Shown here piece by piece: positions 17,017 through 26,713 of a DNA stretch of 64,000 nt. Location of the stretch: assembly GCF_022347725.1 (NCBI RefSeq), contig NZ_JAKRGB010000012.1, forward strand, positions 62,001-126,000, in the 5' to 3' direction. This stretch comes from Ruegeria sp. Ofav3-42 (GTDB lineage: Bacteria; Pseudomonadota; Alphaproteobacteria; Rhodobacterales; Rhodobacteraceae). The notes under the pieces were generated by a model that saw only the letters and a list, made by a program, of their open reading frames with translations, was not told the origin of the DNA and did no database searches. How positions within the stretch are numbered: the stretch's first letter is position 1; every line of letters begins with the position of its first letter. Made by a program: the position numbers and the translations under genes.

Positions 17017-19884
17017 TTACGGTTCAAGCCGCGCCAGAAGCGCAGCGCAGGGATGTGCGGGTTTGGCCGAGCCAAATCGTCCGGCCTGAGATCGGCAGGA
17101 AAACCCGGTGGCCAGCGCGCCAGCGCCGGCCGTTTTCAAGGGTGCGCGCCATGACAAGTCAAATAGATCACTGGACATGTCGCGATGTTCGGCTTCGTGG
17201 CCGAACAGTCCCGCCATGCCGCAGCATCCAGTGTTGGCAATTTCCAGCGTCAGCCCGAAATGCCGGAACACCGCTTGCCACCGCCGGAGTGTTGCCGGGT
17301 CGGCTGTTTTTTCGGTGCAATGAGAGAACAGGGTAAAGCGCAAATCGCTGTCGGCGGGCAGTTGGGGCAACAAATTCAGATTATCTGACAGGAACCGGTC
17401 CAGCGACAGGATGGTGCGTGTGCCCAGATCATAGTCCTTGTTCAGCAAGTCGGTCACGGCAGGTTCAAGACTGATTAACGGTAGTGCATCCACCTTGATC
17501 CGCGACAACAGCGCGCCAGTCCGGTCGCGCTGTGCCTCAAACGCATCCAGCATGCCGCGTACTTGTCGTGCTTTGCCGCTGGCCATGGGTCGTGTGGCCC
17601 AGACGGTGAAGCCAAGGCGATCCAGCAAGGTCGCCGACTGAGAGATCACATTAGTGTCGAATGCGCCGGTGAAGCTGTCCAGAACCAGCACGACCGGGCG
17701 GTGACCCCAGTCCGATGGCGGATTGGCGGTGTCGATCAGGCGACCTCCGCCTTGATGTACGGCCTGCTCGGCGGTTAGCGGCGCGTAAGTCGGGATGTCG
17801 ACCAGACCAAAGCCACGGCTCAGAACCGCGCGGGTTAACGGATTGCCAAGCGCCAGATTGGCCAGACGCGGCAGCTTACGCAGGGCCAGCGACAGGCCCT
17901 CCATATGTCGCAGCAGATGGTCACGGGCAGGGCGCGCCCGGGACTTGAAATACGCGTGCAGAAAGGCGGATTTCATCGCCGGTATATCCACCCGCACCGG
18001 GCATTGCCCCGTGCAGGACTTGCAGGACAGGCAGGTGTCCAAACTGGCTTTCAGCGCCTCTTCGACTGGCCCGACATCCTGATCGGTCGAACGCAGCCGC
18101 GCCCATTCGCGAAACAAGCTGGCGCGCCCTTTAGGGGCCTGAATCTTGTCGCGTGTCGCCTTGTAGGATGGACACATCGGATCGTTGAATGCCCAGTTGT
18201 GGCAGGCACCGTTTCCGTTGCATGCAATTGCGCGGTCAAAATCGGCATAGGCGGTTTCGTCAATCTGGGCATCGCGCGCGCCGCGCATCGGCGCGGCGTC
18301 CAGCTTCATCACAGCCAGATCGCTGCCATCCGCCGTCACCAGTTTGCCGGGGTTCAACCGATTATCTGGGTCGAAAGCGGCTTTGATCCGACGCATCACC
18401 GCATAGAGGTCGGGGCCCACATATGTTTCAACGTACTCGCCGCGCATTCCCTTGCCATGTTCGCCCCAGATAAGGCCACCGTGCTTTTGGCACAGCGCCG
18501 ACACCGCGTCCGAGATCGGGCGGATCTGGTCCCGGTCCGCAGGGTCGCGCATGTTCAGCATCGGGCGCACGTGGACACAGCCCACATCTGCATGGCCGAA
18601 CATGCCGTAGGTCAGGCCCCGAGAACCCAGCAACTGACCGAACTCGGAAACGAAGGCCGACAGGTTTTCCGGCGGCACAGCGGCATCTTCGACAAAGGGC
18701 AGGCCGATGCGGCTGGTTTCCACCGCAGCCAACAGACCCACAGAACGTTTGCGCATTTCCCACAGCGCCGACATTTCGGTTGGCTCGGCTGTGGTCACCT
18801 GAGCGGTGAGGGGGATGTGGCTCTGATCGAGAATATGCGCCAGACGGTCCTGACCCGCGCGCACTTCGTCATCGCTGTCGCCCGTAAATTCCACGAACAG
18901 AAAACCGCCAGCATCACCAATCTGACCCAGTACACTTTCCACCTCGCTCCACATCGGCGAGGCAGCAGCAAGGGCGAGGATTTTGTCGTCCAGAAACTCG
19001 ATTGCCGCTGGTTCGGATTTAATCAGAAACGGAACATGATCCAGTGCCGCGACACAATTGTCATAGGCCAGTACCGTCAGGGCGCGGGTTTTTGGGATCG
19101 GCGTGATGCGCAGCGTCAGACCGGTGGTCACGGCCAGCGTGCCCTCGGACCCGGCCAACAGCTTGATAAAGTTGAGATCGCCCGCGTCTCCGCGCGCCTC
19201 GTCCAGGTTATAGCCGGTCAGGCCCCTGTTCATGACGGGAAACCGGCGGGCGATCTCTTGAGCGTGGGAGTCCAGGTCGTCGTGGATTGCAGTCGCAATG
19301 CGACCCAATTCTTCATCCAAACTTCCGTGAGTGGCGACTGAAACACCTCGCCCATTGGCCAGAATGATATCGGCGGTCAGGACATGGTCCGACATGCGGC
19401 CATAGATTCGACTGCCCTTGCCGCTGGCATCGGTGGCGAACATACCGCCCACCGTCGCCCGCGAAGATGTGGAAACCGCAGGCGCGAAGAAATAGCCGTG
19501 CGGCCTGAGATTTGCGTTGAGCTGATCCAGCACCACGCCGGGTTCGACCGTGACGGTGCCCGCATCCGTATCCAAAGATAGGATGTCAGTCATGTACCGC
19601 GACATGTCGATCACCACGCCGTCGTTCAGCGACTGGCCATTGGTGCCGGTCCCGCCGCCGCGGGCGGTTAACGCGATGCTGAACCGATCCGCAAGCGTGG
19701 CGGCGCACGCAACATCGGCTGTACCCCGGGGGAACAGGATTGCCTGTGGTGCGATGTGATAGATGCTGTTGTCGGTCGCCCCGACCAGCCGCGCGGCTTG
19801 GTCATCGGCGATATCGCCGCCAAAGCCATCAGCGCGCAGGGCGTTCAGATATTGCTGTAGATTAGAGGTGGTGTCGTCCAGCAT
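17017..19884 (-). CDS. FAD-binding / Fe-S oxidoreductase fusion (YdiJ / D-lactate dehydrogenase-like)
   Basis: A 955-residue three-part enzyme. Residues about 40-210 are a PCMH-type FAD domain (ILFPRGTADVACAATLADRF), 230-480 the FAD-oxidase C-terminal domain, and 550-650 a ferredoxin-like region with CNGNGAC...MCPSY and CLSCKSCTGQCPVRVD. The last third has two CCG-type cysteine segments (FSHCTEK, NTGCCGMAGLFGHE) as in GlpC/GlcF. Enzymes of this layout oxidise 2-hydroxy acids such as D-lactate or D-2-hydroxyglutarate and pass electrons to the quinone pool. ATG 19884 (MLDDTTSN) fits the family start. It lies 61 nt after tctA and 23 nt before the sulfatase, so it probably oxidises the imported or desulfated hydroxy acid. 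Confidence 0.86.
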   Translation of the reverse strand: MLDDTTSNLQQYLNALRADGFGGDIADDQAARLVGATDNSIYHIAPQAILFPRGTADVACAATLADRFSIALTARGGGTGTNGQSLNDGVVIDMSRYMTDILSLDTDAGTVTVEPGVVLDQLNANLRPHGYFFAPAVSTSSRATVGGMFATDASGKGSRIYGRMSDHVLTADIILANGRGVSVATHGSLDEELGRIATAIHDDLDSHAQEIARRFPVMNRGLTGYNLDEARGDAGDLNFIKLLAGSEGTLAVTTGLTLRITPIPKTRALTVLAYDNCVAALDHVPFLIKSEPAAIEFLDDKILALAAASPMWSEVESVLGQIGDAGGFLFVEFTGDSDDEVRAGQDRLAHILDQSHIPLTAQVTTAEPTEMSALWEMRKRSVGLLAAVETSRIGLPFVEDAAVPPENLSAFVSEFGQLLGSRGLTYGMFGHADVGCVHVRPMLNMRDPADRDQIRPISDAVSALCQKHGGLIWGEHGKGMRGEYVETYVGPDLYAVMRRIKAAFDPDNRLNPGKLVTADGSDLAVMKLDAAPMRGARDAQIDETAYADFDRAIACNGNGACHNWAFNDPMCPSYKATRDKIQAPKGRASLFREWARLRSTDQDVGPVEEALKASLDTCLSCKSCTGQCPVRVDIPAMKSAFLHAYFKSRARPARDHLLRHMEGLSLALRKLPRLANLALGNPLTRAVLSRGFGLVDIPTYAPLTAEQAVHQGGGRLIDTANPPSDWGHRPVVLVLDSFTGAFDTNVISQSATLLDRLGFTVWATRPMASGKARQVRGMLDAFEAQRDRTGALLSRIKVDALPLISLEPAVTDLLNKDYDLGTRTILSLDRFLSDNLNLLPQLPADSDLRFTLFSHCTEKTADPATLRRWQAVFRHFGLTLEIANTGCCGMAGLFGHEAEHRDMSSDLFDLSWRAPLKTAGAGALATGFSCRSQAGRFGSAKPAHPCAALLARLEP

Positions 19885-19945
19885 ATCCTCAGAATTCCTG
19901 TTGTTTTGCCCGAGCACTCTGTTGAGGCGCTCGGGCAGGGGTTTG

Positions 19946-21460
19946 TCAGGTCTGCAACTCGGCCGGAGCGGTCTTGCGGGCGCGCATCCTTCCGATGATG
20001 CGGATACCGATTGCGATCACGGGGATGGCAAAGAAGACCAACGCAACAGGACGGTGCAGGAATATACCGAACCCGTCGTCGGTCAGCAGCACCGACTGGC
20101 GCAGCGCCTGCTCGGCACCCGGTGCCAGCACAAATGCAATGATCGCGGCTGCGGGGCTGAAATTCAGCGTCCGCATGAAATACCCGATCAGACCGAAGAT
20201 GCAGGCCACCAGCACGTCGAACATTGACGACCGCGCGGTATAGGCAGAAATCAGAGCCACCGCCAGAATGGTCGGGTAGATCAGCCGCTGCGGTACCTTG
20301 TCGATGACCCGGCCGATCAGCGGCCCCAGGAACCATCCGATCAGACCATAAAGCGCGATACCGATCAGACCGGCGGCAAATAGGCCATAGACGATGTCGC
20401 CCGAAGTCTCGAAGATCTTGGGGCCGACCTGAATACCGTGGATTAGGAAAACGCCCATCAGCATTGCCGCGATAGTCGAGCCGGGCACGCCAAGCGCCAG
20501 CAGTGGGATCATGGATGGTCCCGACACAGCGTTGTTGGCAGCCTCGGGCGCAGCCACGCCTTCGATGGCGCCTTTGCCCCATTCGTCCTTGTTCTTGGCT
20601 TTGGCCTTGGACGAGCCGTAAGCCACGAAGCAGGCCACAGCCGAGCCGACACCGGGGATCAAACCCACCAGCGCGCCGATTGCAGACCCACGGCCTATGA
20701 AGGGCAGGCAGCGAATAAATTCGACCCAGCTGAACTGATCATCTTCAGGCTTGCGGGCAGCGATCTCATCATGATGCGATTGTCCGGACCGGGCAGCCTG
20801 TACCTGCGCGAACACTTCAGAAATCACGAACATACCAATCAGCAAAGGTACCAGCGAGAACCCGTTATACAGTTCAACCATGCCAAAGCTGTAGCGCGGC
20901 TCGGATGTGATCGGGTCCAGCCCGATCATCGCCAGCGTTGCGCCGAACAGGGTTGAAGCGATGCCCTTGAGGACCGAGTCCGAGATTACCGAGCCGATGA
21001 TCAGGAAGGCACAGACATAGATGGCAAAGTAATCCGGCGGCCCCAGTTCACGGGTCAGCTGCGCGATGGTCAGCGCGCCGAAAATCAGCATGAACTCACC
21101 AATATAGTCGCCGATGACCGAAGCAGTCGTGGCGGTCTTCAGGGCCTTGCCCGCCTGACCTTTCTTGGTCAGCGCGTGCCCATCGATGACCGTCGCAGCA
21201 GCGGCTGTCGTGCCGGGCGTATTGAAGAGAATAGCCGAGATGGACCCGCCAAACCGCCCGGCCTTGCCGATGACATAAAGGAACGCCAGCGCCGACAGAG
21301 GGTCAATGTAATAGGTGATGGGCACCAGCATCGCGATGGCGGCCGAGGCTGTCAGGCCGGGTACCGCACCCACGATCACACCCAGGATCGAGCCCAGAAC
21401 CACGAACATCAGGGTCTCGGGGGTGGTGAAAATGGTGTAGAAACCGTTTAGGAGTTCCAT
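19946..21460 (-). CDS. tctA: Tripartite tricarboxylate transporter large permease TctA
   Basis: A 504-residue inner-membrane protein with about twelve hydrophobic segments. The duplicated TctA signature is visible: ILGVIVGAVPGLTASAAI near residue 25 and a second GALVGLIPGVGSAVACF near 265, plus FNTPGTTAAAATVIDGH near 117. It forms the carrier of a tripartite tricarboxylate transporter, taking up a carboxylate captured by TctC. It follows tctB with a 10-nt spacer. Confidence 0.92.
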   Translation of the reverse strand: MELLNGFYTIFTTPETLMFVVLGSILGVIVGAVPGLTASAAIAMLVPITYYIDPLSALAFLYVIGKAGRFGGSISAILFNTPGTTAAAATVIDGHALTKKGQAGKALKTATTASVIGDYIGEFMLIFGALTIAQLTRELGPPDYFAIYVCAFLIIGSVISDSVLKGIASTLFGATLAMIGLDPITSEPRYSFGMVELYNGFSLVPLLIGMFVISEVFAQVQAARSGQSHHDEIAARKPEDDQFSWVEFIRCLPFIGRGSAIGALVGLIPGVGSAVACFVAYGSSKAKAKNKDEWGKGAIEGVAAPEAANNAVSGPSMIPLLALGVPGSTIAAMLMGVFLIHGIQVGPKIFETSGDIVYGLFAAGLIGIALYGLIGWFLGPLIGRVIDKVPQRLIYPTILAVALISAYTARSSMFDVLVACIFGLIGYFMRTLNFSPAAAIIAFVLAPGAEQALRQSVLLTDDGFGIFLHRPVALVFFAIPVIAIGIRIIGRMRARKTAPAELQT

Positions 21461-21470
21461 GTGGCTTACC

Positions 21471-21992
21471 TCACTTCAGCCCAAGCAGGGACAGAGGGTT
21501 GAAGATTGTCGCGGCTGGTTCGAACACCGTCATCAGCTTGAAGAACAGCAGGTACAAAGTGATCGTACCGATCACCGGCAGTAGGATCAGCGCCGGCGGA
21601 CGTACGGCGAACAGCAGTGATGCGACTAGCAGCAGTATGAAACAAGCAACGATGTAGCCGAAGGCACCGAACATCCAGACAAAGGCCAGACCCAGCAGGA
21701 ACAGCGGCACGGCGTCTGAAAAGAAGCGTTTCGCGTCAAAACTGCTTTTGTCGGCCGGAGCGATTTGGCCCCTGATGCCGAACACTGCCAGGGTCACTCC
21801 GATCAGTCCAAGCGCCACGCAAATGGCCTGCGGGAAGAACCGCGGTCCTACACCTTCCTCGTCAACAAAATCCAGTGAGATGTTGAAGGATTTCCAGAAA
21901 AAGAAGGCGGCCAGCGCGGTCAGCGCCGCGCCTGCTGCGATGTTGTGGCGCGCTGTTTTGCGCGCCACGTCAATGTCTACGTTCTGGGTCAT
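21471..21992 (-). CDS. tctB: Tripartite tricarboxylate transporter small permease TctB
   Basis: A 173-residue membrane protein with four predicted helices (near residues 18-36, 50-75, 97-140 and 143-160), the usual size and pattern of TctB. It is poorly conserved in sequence, so the call leans on its place between tctC and tctA. The start at 21992 (MTQNVDIDVARK) overlaps the tctC stop by 4 nt, indicating coupling. It should stabilise or complete the TctA carrier. Confidence 0.87.
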   Translation of the reverse strand: MTQNVDIDVARKTARHNIAAGAALTALAAFFFWKSFNISLDFVDEEGVGPRFFPQAICVALGLIGVTLAVFGIRGQIAPADKSSFDAKRFFSDAVPLFLLGLAFVWMFGAFGYIVACFILLLVASLLFAVRPPALILLPVIGTITLYLLFFKLMTVFEPAATIFNPLSLLGLK

Positions 21993-22945
21993 TCCAGACC
22001 TTCCAGCAGCTTGCCCCAATCCGCCTTCGATGCCTCGATATTGGCGGCGGTATCCGGGCCGTTGATGCTTGCGGTTGGCAAACCTGCAGTGGTCAGCGTT
22101 TCAAGGAAGGCTTCATCCTGAGTGATTGCCACGACAGCGTCCGACAGCTGTGCTACAACCTCATCAGACGTTCTTGCCGGAGCCATAACGATCATGGGCG
22201 AGGATACCGGAATGAATGCGACTCCCAGGTCCTTGGCCGTCGGTGCGTCGGGTGCTGCCGGATGGCGGGTGTTGGACAGAACCGCCAACAGGCGGACCTC
22301 ATCCTCAAAACCACGGCCCAGATGCGCACCCATCACGCCAAAGTCGACCTCAGAGCTGGCCAGCGCGGCGCGGACGCCGGATCCACCCTTGAACGGTACG
22401 TCCTTGGCTTTGACGTCATTTGGCTTCAGCACGCCCAGGCCGGCCATGTGCCAGACATTGCCGCGACCGGTATGGCCCCAGCGCAATGCTGTGTCTGATG
22501 ATTTACCGGTTTCGATCAGTTCGTCCAGCGATTGAATGGGCGAGCTGGCAGGTACGAAGATACCCGCGGTCAGTTCGCCGATGGTGCCGACCATTTTGAA
22601 GTCATCGGTCGAAACAACCTGCGGTTTGATCAGGTTCTTAAGGACCATCGAGCCCGCCGAGGCCAGGTACAGGGTGTAACCTGTGGGCGGCTGATCCGCT
22701 ACAAAACGTCCACCAACCAGACCGCCGCCGCCGGGCTTGTTGACCACCACAACCGGCTGACCGCTGGTATGTGCCTCGGCTGCGCTGGCCAGCGCGCGTG
22801 CATAAGTGTCGGTTCCGCCGCCGGCCTTAAAGCCGACAATCATGTCGATCGGGCGCTCCGGGAAATCGGCGGCCTGCGCCAGTGTTCCGCTCAGAACCAG
22901 CGCCGCACCTGCGGCCAGGCTCTTCATCCATCCTAGATTTGTCAT
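21989..22945 (-). CDS. tctC: Bug-family substrate-binding protein TctC
   Basis: A 318-residue periplasmic protein of the Bug (TctC) family. The signal peptide covers about residues 1-26 (ending TLAQA), and the mature start is ADFPERPIDMIVGFKAGGGTD, containing the conserved AGGGTD loop that holds the ligand carboxylate. A second loop, VVVNKPGGGGLVGG, is also typical. ATG 22945 has a GGAGGAG ribosome site 6 nt upstream. The ligand is unknown; dicarboxylates or sulfated acids are suggested by the neighbours on both sides. Confidence 0.9.
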   Translation of the reverse strand: MTNLGWMKSLAAGAALVLSGTLAQAADFPERPIDMIVGFKAGGGTDTYARALASAAEAHTSGQPVVVVNKPGGGGLVGGRFVADQPPTGYTLYLASAGSMVLKNLIKPQVVSTDDFKMVGTIGELTAGIFVPASSPIQSLDELIETGKSSDTALRWGHTGRGNVWHMAGLGVLKPNDVKAKDVPFKGGSGVRAALASSEVDFGVMGAHLGRGFEDEVRLLAVLSNTRHPAAPDAPTAKDLGVAFIPVSSPMIVMAPARTSDEVVAQLSDAVVAITQDEAFLETLTTAGLPTASINGPDTAANIEASKADWGKLLEGLE

Positions 22946-23119
22946 GGTTCTCCTCCCATCGAGTTCGTGGCAATGCGCCATTGCCTGAAAATCCATTTTC
23001 AAAGGCTATCGCCGCTTTAGGCCATTAGGGTAATATTATCTTTCGATTTTCGTTATAGGAAAATCATATGACGAAACCCATTTGTTCGCGCGTCATTGGC
23101 GGAACCTGTGCTCGTTGGC

Positions 23120-24325
23120 TTAAACCCGCTCCAACAAAAGCGAAATTCCCTGACCGACGCCGATGCACATTGTGCAGATCGCGCGGGTCGCCCCTGTTCG
23201 CTGCAGTTGATGTGTCGCAGTCAGTGCCAGTCTCGCGCCGGACATGCCTAAGGGATGGCCTAGTGCGATCGCGCCGCCGTTTGGATTCACCTGTGGCGAA
23301 TCGTCGGGCAGGCCCAGGGCGCGGGTTACGGCCAAAGCTTGCGCGGCGAAGGCTTCATTCAATTCGATCACATCAATTTGGTCGATCTGCAGCCCTGTAC
23401 GTGCCAGCAACTTCTGCGTGGCCGGTGCCGGGCCGAACCCCATGATCCGCGGGGCGACCCCAGCCGCCGCAGCACTGACGATGCGCGCGCGGGGTGTCAG
23501 GCCATAGCGTTTGGCGGCCCCTTCGCTGGCAATGATCAGCGCCGCCGAGCCGTCATTTACGCCCGAGGCATTGCCCGCCGTCACCGACCCGCCTTCGCGG
23601 AAAGGTGTGCGCAGCTTGGCCAGACCCGCCAGCGTGGTATCGGGACGGGGATGTTCGTCCGTGTCTATGACAAGCGGGTCGCCCTTTCGCTGGGGAATGG
23701 TCACAGGAGTGATTTCTTCAGCGAAAAACCCAGCAGCCTGCGCGTCAGCTGCGCGCTGTTGCGAGCGCAGGGCAAAGGCGTCCTGATCTTCACGGCTGAT
23801 AGCGAAGTCCTCCGCCACGTTTTCGGCGGTCTCCGGCATCGAGTCGACACCGCATTGCGCTTTCATCAACGGGTTCACGAAGCGCCAGCCTATGGTAGTG
23901 TCATGTATCTCGGCCGCACGCGAAAAAGCAGACATTGCTTTGGGCATTACAAAGGGCGACCGGCTCATGCTTTCGACACCGCCTGCGATGATCAAGTCGG
24001 CATCCCCGGCCCGGATCGCGCGCGCGCCGTAACTGACCGCATCTAGTCCGGACCCGCACAGCCGGTTCAGCGTGGTCCCGGACACAGTGTCCGGCAGCCC
24101 GGCCAGCAAAGACGACATGCGTGCCACATTGCGGTTGTCCTCGCCCGCCTGATTGGCGCAGCCGAACAGAACGTCATCGACCGCTGCCCAGTCTATTTGT
24201 GGATTGCGTTCCATCAGTGCGCGCAGCGGGATTGCCCCGAGATCGTCAGCACGAACCGAAGACAGCCCTCCACCATAACGCCCGATAGGCGTGCGGATTG
24301 CATCGCAGATAAAAGCCTCGGTCAT
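23120..24325 (-). CDS. Acetyl-CoA acyltransferase (3-oxoadipyl-CoA thiolase-like)
   Basis: A 401-residue degradative thiolase. The acylated Cys90 is in NRLCGSG, the base His357 in [10 protein letters not shown] and the second Cys387 in [19 protein letters not shown] is also intact. The overall sequence is close to PcaF-type 3-oxoadipyl-CoA thiolases (length 400-401), which split 3-oxoadipyl-CoA into succinyl-CoA and acetyl-CoA. Its start shares one base with the CoA-transferase stop (TGATG at 24325). With the upstream acyl-CoA synthetase and dehydrogenase and the divergent FadB-like enzyme it completes a beta-oxidation cycle. It could also be a general acetyl-CoA acetyltransferase. Confidence 0.88.
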   Translation of the reverse strand: MTEAFICDAIRTPIGRYGGGLSSVRADDLGAIPLRALMERNPQIDWAAVDDVLFGCANQAGEDNRNVARMSSLLAGLPDTVSGTTLNRLCGSGLDAVSYGARAIRAGDADLIIAGGVESMSRSPFVMPKAMSAFSRAAEIHDTTIGWRFVNPLMKAQCGVDSMPETAENVAEDFAISREDQDAFALRSQQRAADAQAAGFFAEEITPVTIPQRKGDPLVIDTDEHPRPDTTLAGLAKLRTPFREGGSVTAGNASGVNDGSAALIIASEGAAKRYGLTPRARIVSAAAAGVAPRIMGFGPAPATQKLLARTGLQIDQIDVIELNEAFAAQALAVTRALGLPDDSPQVNPNGGAIALGHPLGMSGARLALTATHQLQRTGATRAICTMCIGVGQGISLLLERV

Positions 24326-25497
24326 CAGATCACTCCTGCGTCGCGCATCGCCTGAATGGCGGCATCGTCATGGCCCAGCCCGCGAAGAATCTCGTCGGTA
24401 TCCTGTCCTTTGCTGGGCGGGGCGCGGTTGAATTCGTTCAGACCGCCCGAGAACTTGGTCGGATAGCCAGCCTGAAAGCTCTTGTTTTCGCCTTCGCCCA
24501 GCTCTCCGAACATGCCGCGATCCTGCAGGTGTGGGTCGTCGAACAGGCGCATGTCCTGATAGACTACCGCCCAGGGCAGATCGGTGGGGCGGAACAACGA
24601 TTCCCACTCGACCAGCGATTTCGAGGCGAACATCTCGGTCATCATCGTATGCACTTCGCGCTTGCGCTGGTTGCGCAGTTGGTTGGTAGCATATTCAGGT
24701 TGGCCAAGTTGCGGGAATTCGCTGTCCATCATTGTGGCCAGCTGCACCCAGAACTTGTTTTCGAACAAACCGATTGCAATATACCCGCCGTCACTGGTTT
24801 CAAAGATGTCATTGTCGGGCATGACAAAGGACATTTTGTCCGGGTCCCCTTCGCACAACTCATGTGCGATGCGCACCAGAGGCGCGGACCAGTTGACCAT
24901 GGCGTCCGTAATCGCGACGTCCAGGTACTGGCCTTTACCACTCATTTTGGCCGATCCCATGGCCACCGCCAGTGAAAGCGCGCCATACATTGCACCGGCG
25001 TAGTCCGACAGACGAACCTTCGGGCGGGCCAGCTTGTCATTGACCTGACTGGGCACGGCGAAATAACCCGACAGCGCCAGAAAATCGATGTCATGCCCGG
25101 CGCGTTGGCGATAGGGGCCGGTCTGGCCGAAACCAGACAGCGAGCAATAGACGATTGCCGGGTTGAGCGCGCACACGTCCTCGTACCCGAAGCCCAGCCT
25201 TTCCATCACGCCGGGCCGGAAGCTTTCGATCACCGCATCCGCGCCTTTAAGCAGGTCGGTCAGAACCGCCTTGCCCTCATCGGATTTCAGATCCAGCGTC
25301 AGGGATTTCTTGTTGCGATTCAGACGCGCGAACATGTCTTTGCCCAGCCGACGCCCCGGATCTCCGTGCTTGGGTTCTTCGATCTTGATGACCTCGGCAC
25401 CCAGATCGGCCAGGGTTTGTGTGGCAAAGGGCCCCGGCAAAAGACGCGACAGATCGACGATGCGCATCCCGTTCAGAAACGACCAGTCATTCGTCAT
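24325..25497 (-). CDS. CaiB/BaiF family CoA-transferase
   Basis: A 390-residue class III CoA-transferase. The N-terminus carries [25 protein letters not shown], and the catalytic region [14 protein letters not shown] keeps the Asp expected as the CoA-thioester-forming nucleophile. It should move CoA from one acyl-CoA to a free acid in the cytosol, perhaps activating the pathway substrate with succinyl-CoA. I chose ATG 25497 because its ATGA overlaps the acyl-CoA dehydrogenase stop; a much longer frame to 25929 runs inside that gene. It sits second from last in a tight four-gene operon. Confidence 0.88.
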   Translation of the reverse strand: MTNDWSFLNGMRIVDLSRLLPGPFATQTLADLGAEVIKIEEPKHGDPGRRLGKDMFARLNRNKKSLTLDLKSDEGKAVLTDLLKGADAVIESFRPGVMERLGFGYEDVCALNPAIVYCSLSGFGQTGPYRQRAGHDIDFLALSGYFAVPSQVNDKLARPKVRLSDYAGAMYGALSLAVAMGSAKMSGKGQYLDVAITDAMVNWSAPLVRIAHELCEGDPDKMSFVMPDNDIFETSDGGYIAIGLFENKFWVQLATMMDSEFPQLGQPEYATNQLRNQRKREVHTMMTEMFASKSLVEWESLFRPTDLPWAVVYQDMRLFDDPHLQDRGMFGELGEGENKSFQAGYPTKFSGGLNEFNRAPPSKGQDTDEILRGLGHDDAAIQAMRDAGVI

Positions 25498-26711
25498 TGT
25501 ACAGCCTCCGGATTTGCCTTCTGCCACTCTTTCTGAATACCTTTGCCGATGGTATTGCGCTGAATTTCCGAGCTTCCGGTCAGAACGCGGAACATACGCA
25601 GGCGCCGGAATACCCATTCGACGGGGTGGTTCTTGGTCATGCCGGTCGCGCCGTGAATCTGGATCGCCTTGTCGGCCACCTGAAAGGCATTTTCGGCGAC
25701 AAAAACCTTGCACATGGCGGCTTCGGTGCGGATGTTTTCGCCCCGGTCCGCTTTGGCGGCGGCCGCGTGGATCATGGAATGCGCCGCGAAATTGGCGGTT
25801 TTCATGTCGGCCAGCATGTGCTGGATCGCCTGAAAGTTGGCGATAGGTTGTTTGAACTGGACCCGACGGTTGGCATAATCGACCGCCTGTTCCAGCGCGA
25901 ACTGCGCATGGCCCAACATGGTCGGGCATTGCAGCAAGCGGTTGATGTTGATCCGCTCCATGCCCAGTTTGAACCCGTTGCCCAAGCCCCCAAGGATATT
26001 TCGCGCGGGAACCCGGACGTTTTCCAGAATAATGTCGTTGTCGATATGCTGTCCGGACATCGGCAGGTAATGCCCCTCGACCCGATATCCGGGCGAAGCC
26101 GCATCAATGAGAAAGGCAGTCACCCCATTTGCGCCCGCCTCTGGGTCGGTGACACACATGACAATGGCAAAATCCGCCGTGCGAGATGCGGTGATATAGC
26201 GCTTGTGCCCGTTGATGATATAATCGTCACCGTCTTTCACGGCCGATGTTTCGATGCGCATGGCATCCGACCCCGCGTTGGGTTCGCTCAGCGCGAAACA
26301 CCCGGCCCGTACGCCGCGCGCGGCGGGATAGAAAAACTCTTCATTCTGCTCATCCGTGGCGCGCGTGATGATATATCCAATCCGCATCGGGCCGCCGTTT
26401 TCGCCCAGAACACAACCGTAAAGCGCCGCGTTTGAACGTGTGCAATCGGCCTTGAGCGTACAAAGCTGATCGATCGAAAGACCAAGCCCGCCGAACTCTT
26501 CGGGCAGGTTGCAGCCATAAATTCCCAACTCGCGCGAGCGTTTCCACCATTCTTCCAGTTGCGCACGTTCGAACCGGGTTTCGTGGCTCAACCCGTTTTC
26601 GCGTTCGAACGGGATCATCTCATCATACAGAAGATCATGCACCTTCGTGCGCAAGGTGGCAAAAGCCCCGGTCTCAAGCCCGGATGTGGCGCGGTTCAAT
26701 CCTTGAGTCAT
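25494..26711 (-). CDS. Acyl-CoA dehydrogenase
   Basis: A 405-residue FAD-dependent acyl-CoA dehydrogenase. The FAD and substrate motif CFALSEPNAGSDAMRIET is near residue 138, and the C-terminal QIHGATGMTKNHPVEWVFR, followed by LTGSSEIQRNTIGKGI, is the standard flavin-contact signature. The enzyme introduces the alpha-beta double bond in an acyl-CoA and passes electrons to ETF. ATG 26711 has GGAAGGTG 7 nt upstream. It begins 2 nt after the acyl-CoA synthetase stop. Chain length or branching of the substrate cannot be read from the sequence. Confidence 0.9.
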   Translation of the reverse strand: MTQGLNRATSGLETGAFATLRTKVHDLLYDEMIPFERENGLSHETRFERAQLEEWWKRSRELGIYGCNLPEEFGGLGLSIDQLCTLKADCTRSNAALYGCVLGENGGPMRIGYIITRATDEQNEEFFYPAARGVRAGCFALSEPNAGSDAMRIETSAVKDGDDYIINGHKRYITASRTADFAIVMCVTDPEAGANGVTAFLIDAASPGYRVEGHYLPMSGQHIDNDIILENVRVPARNILGGLGNGFKLGMERININRLLQCPTMLGHAQFALEQAVDYANRRVQFKQPIANFQAIQHMLADMKTANFAAHSMIHAAAAKADRGENIRTEAAMCKVFVAENAFQVADKAIQIHGATGMTKNHPVEWVFRRLRMFRVLTGSSEIQRNTIGKGIQKEWQKANPEAVQ

Positions 26712-26713
26712 GG

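Noticed and set aside
17905..19341. A 478-codon plus-strand frame opposite the FAD/Fe-S oxidase, and similar long frames opposite other genes (28438-29787, 43969-45201, 61021-62547).
   Set aside because: They are antisense shadows of strongly supported genes, rich in His, Arg, Gln and Pro as expected from GC-rich codon bias, with no family motifs.
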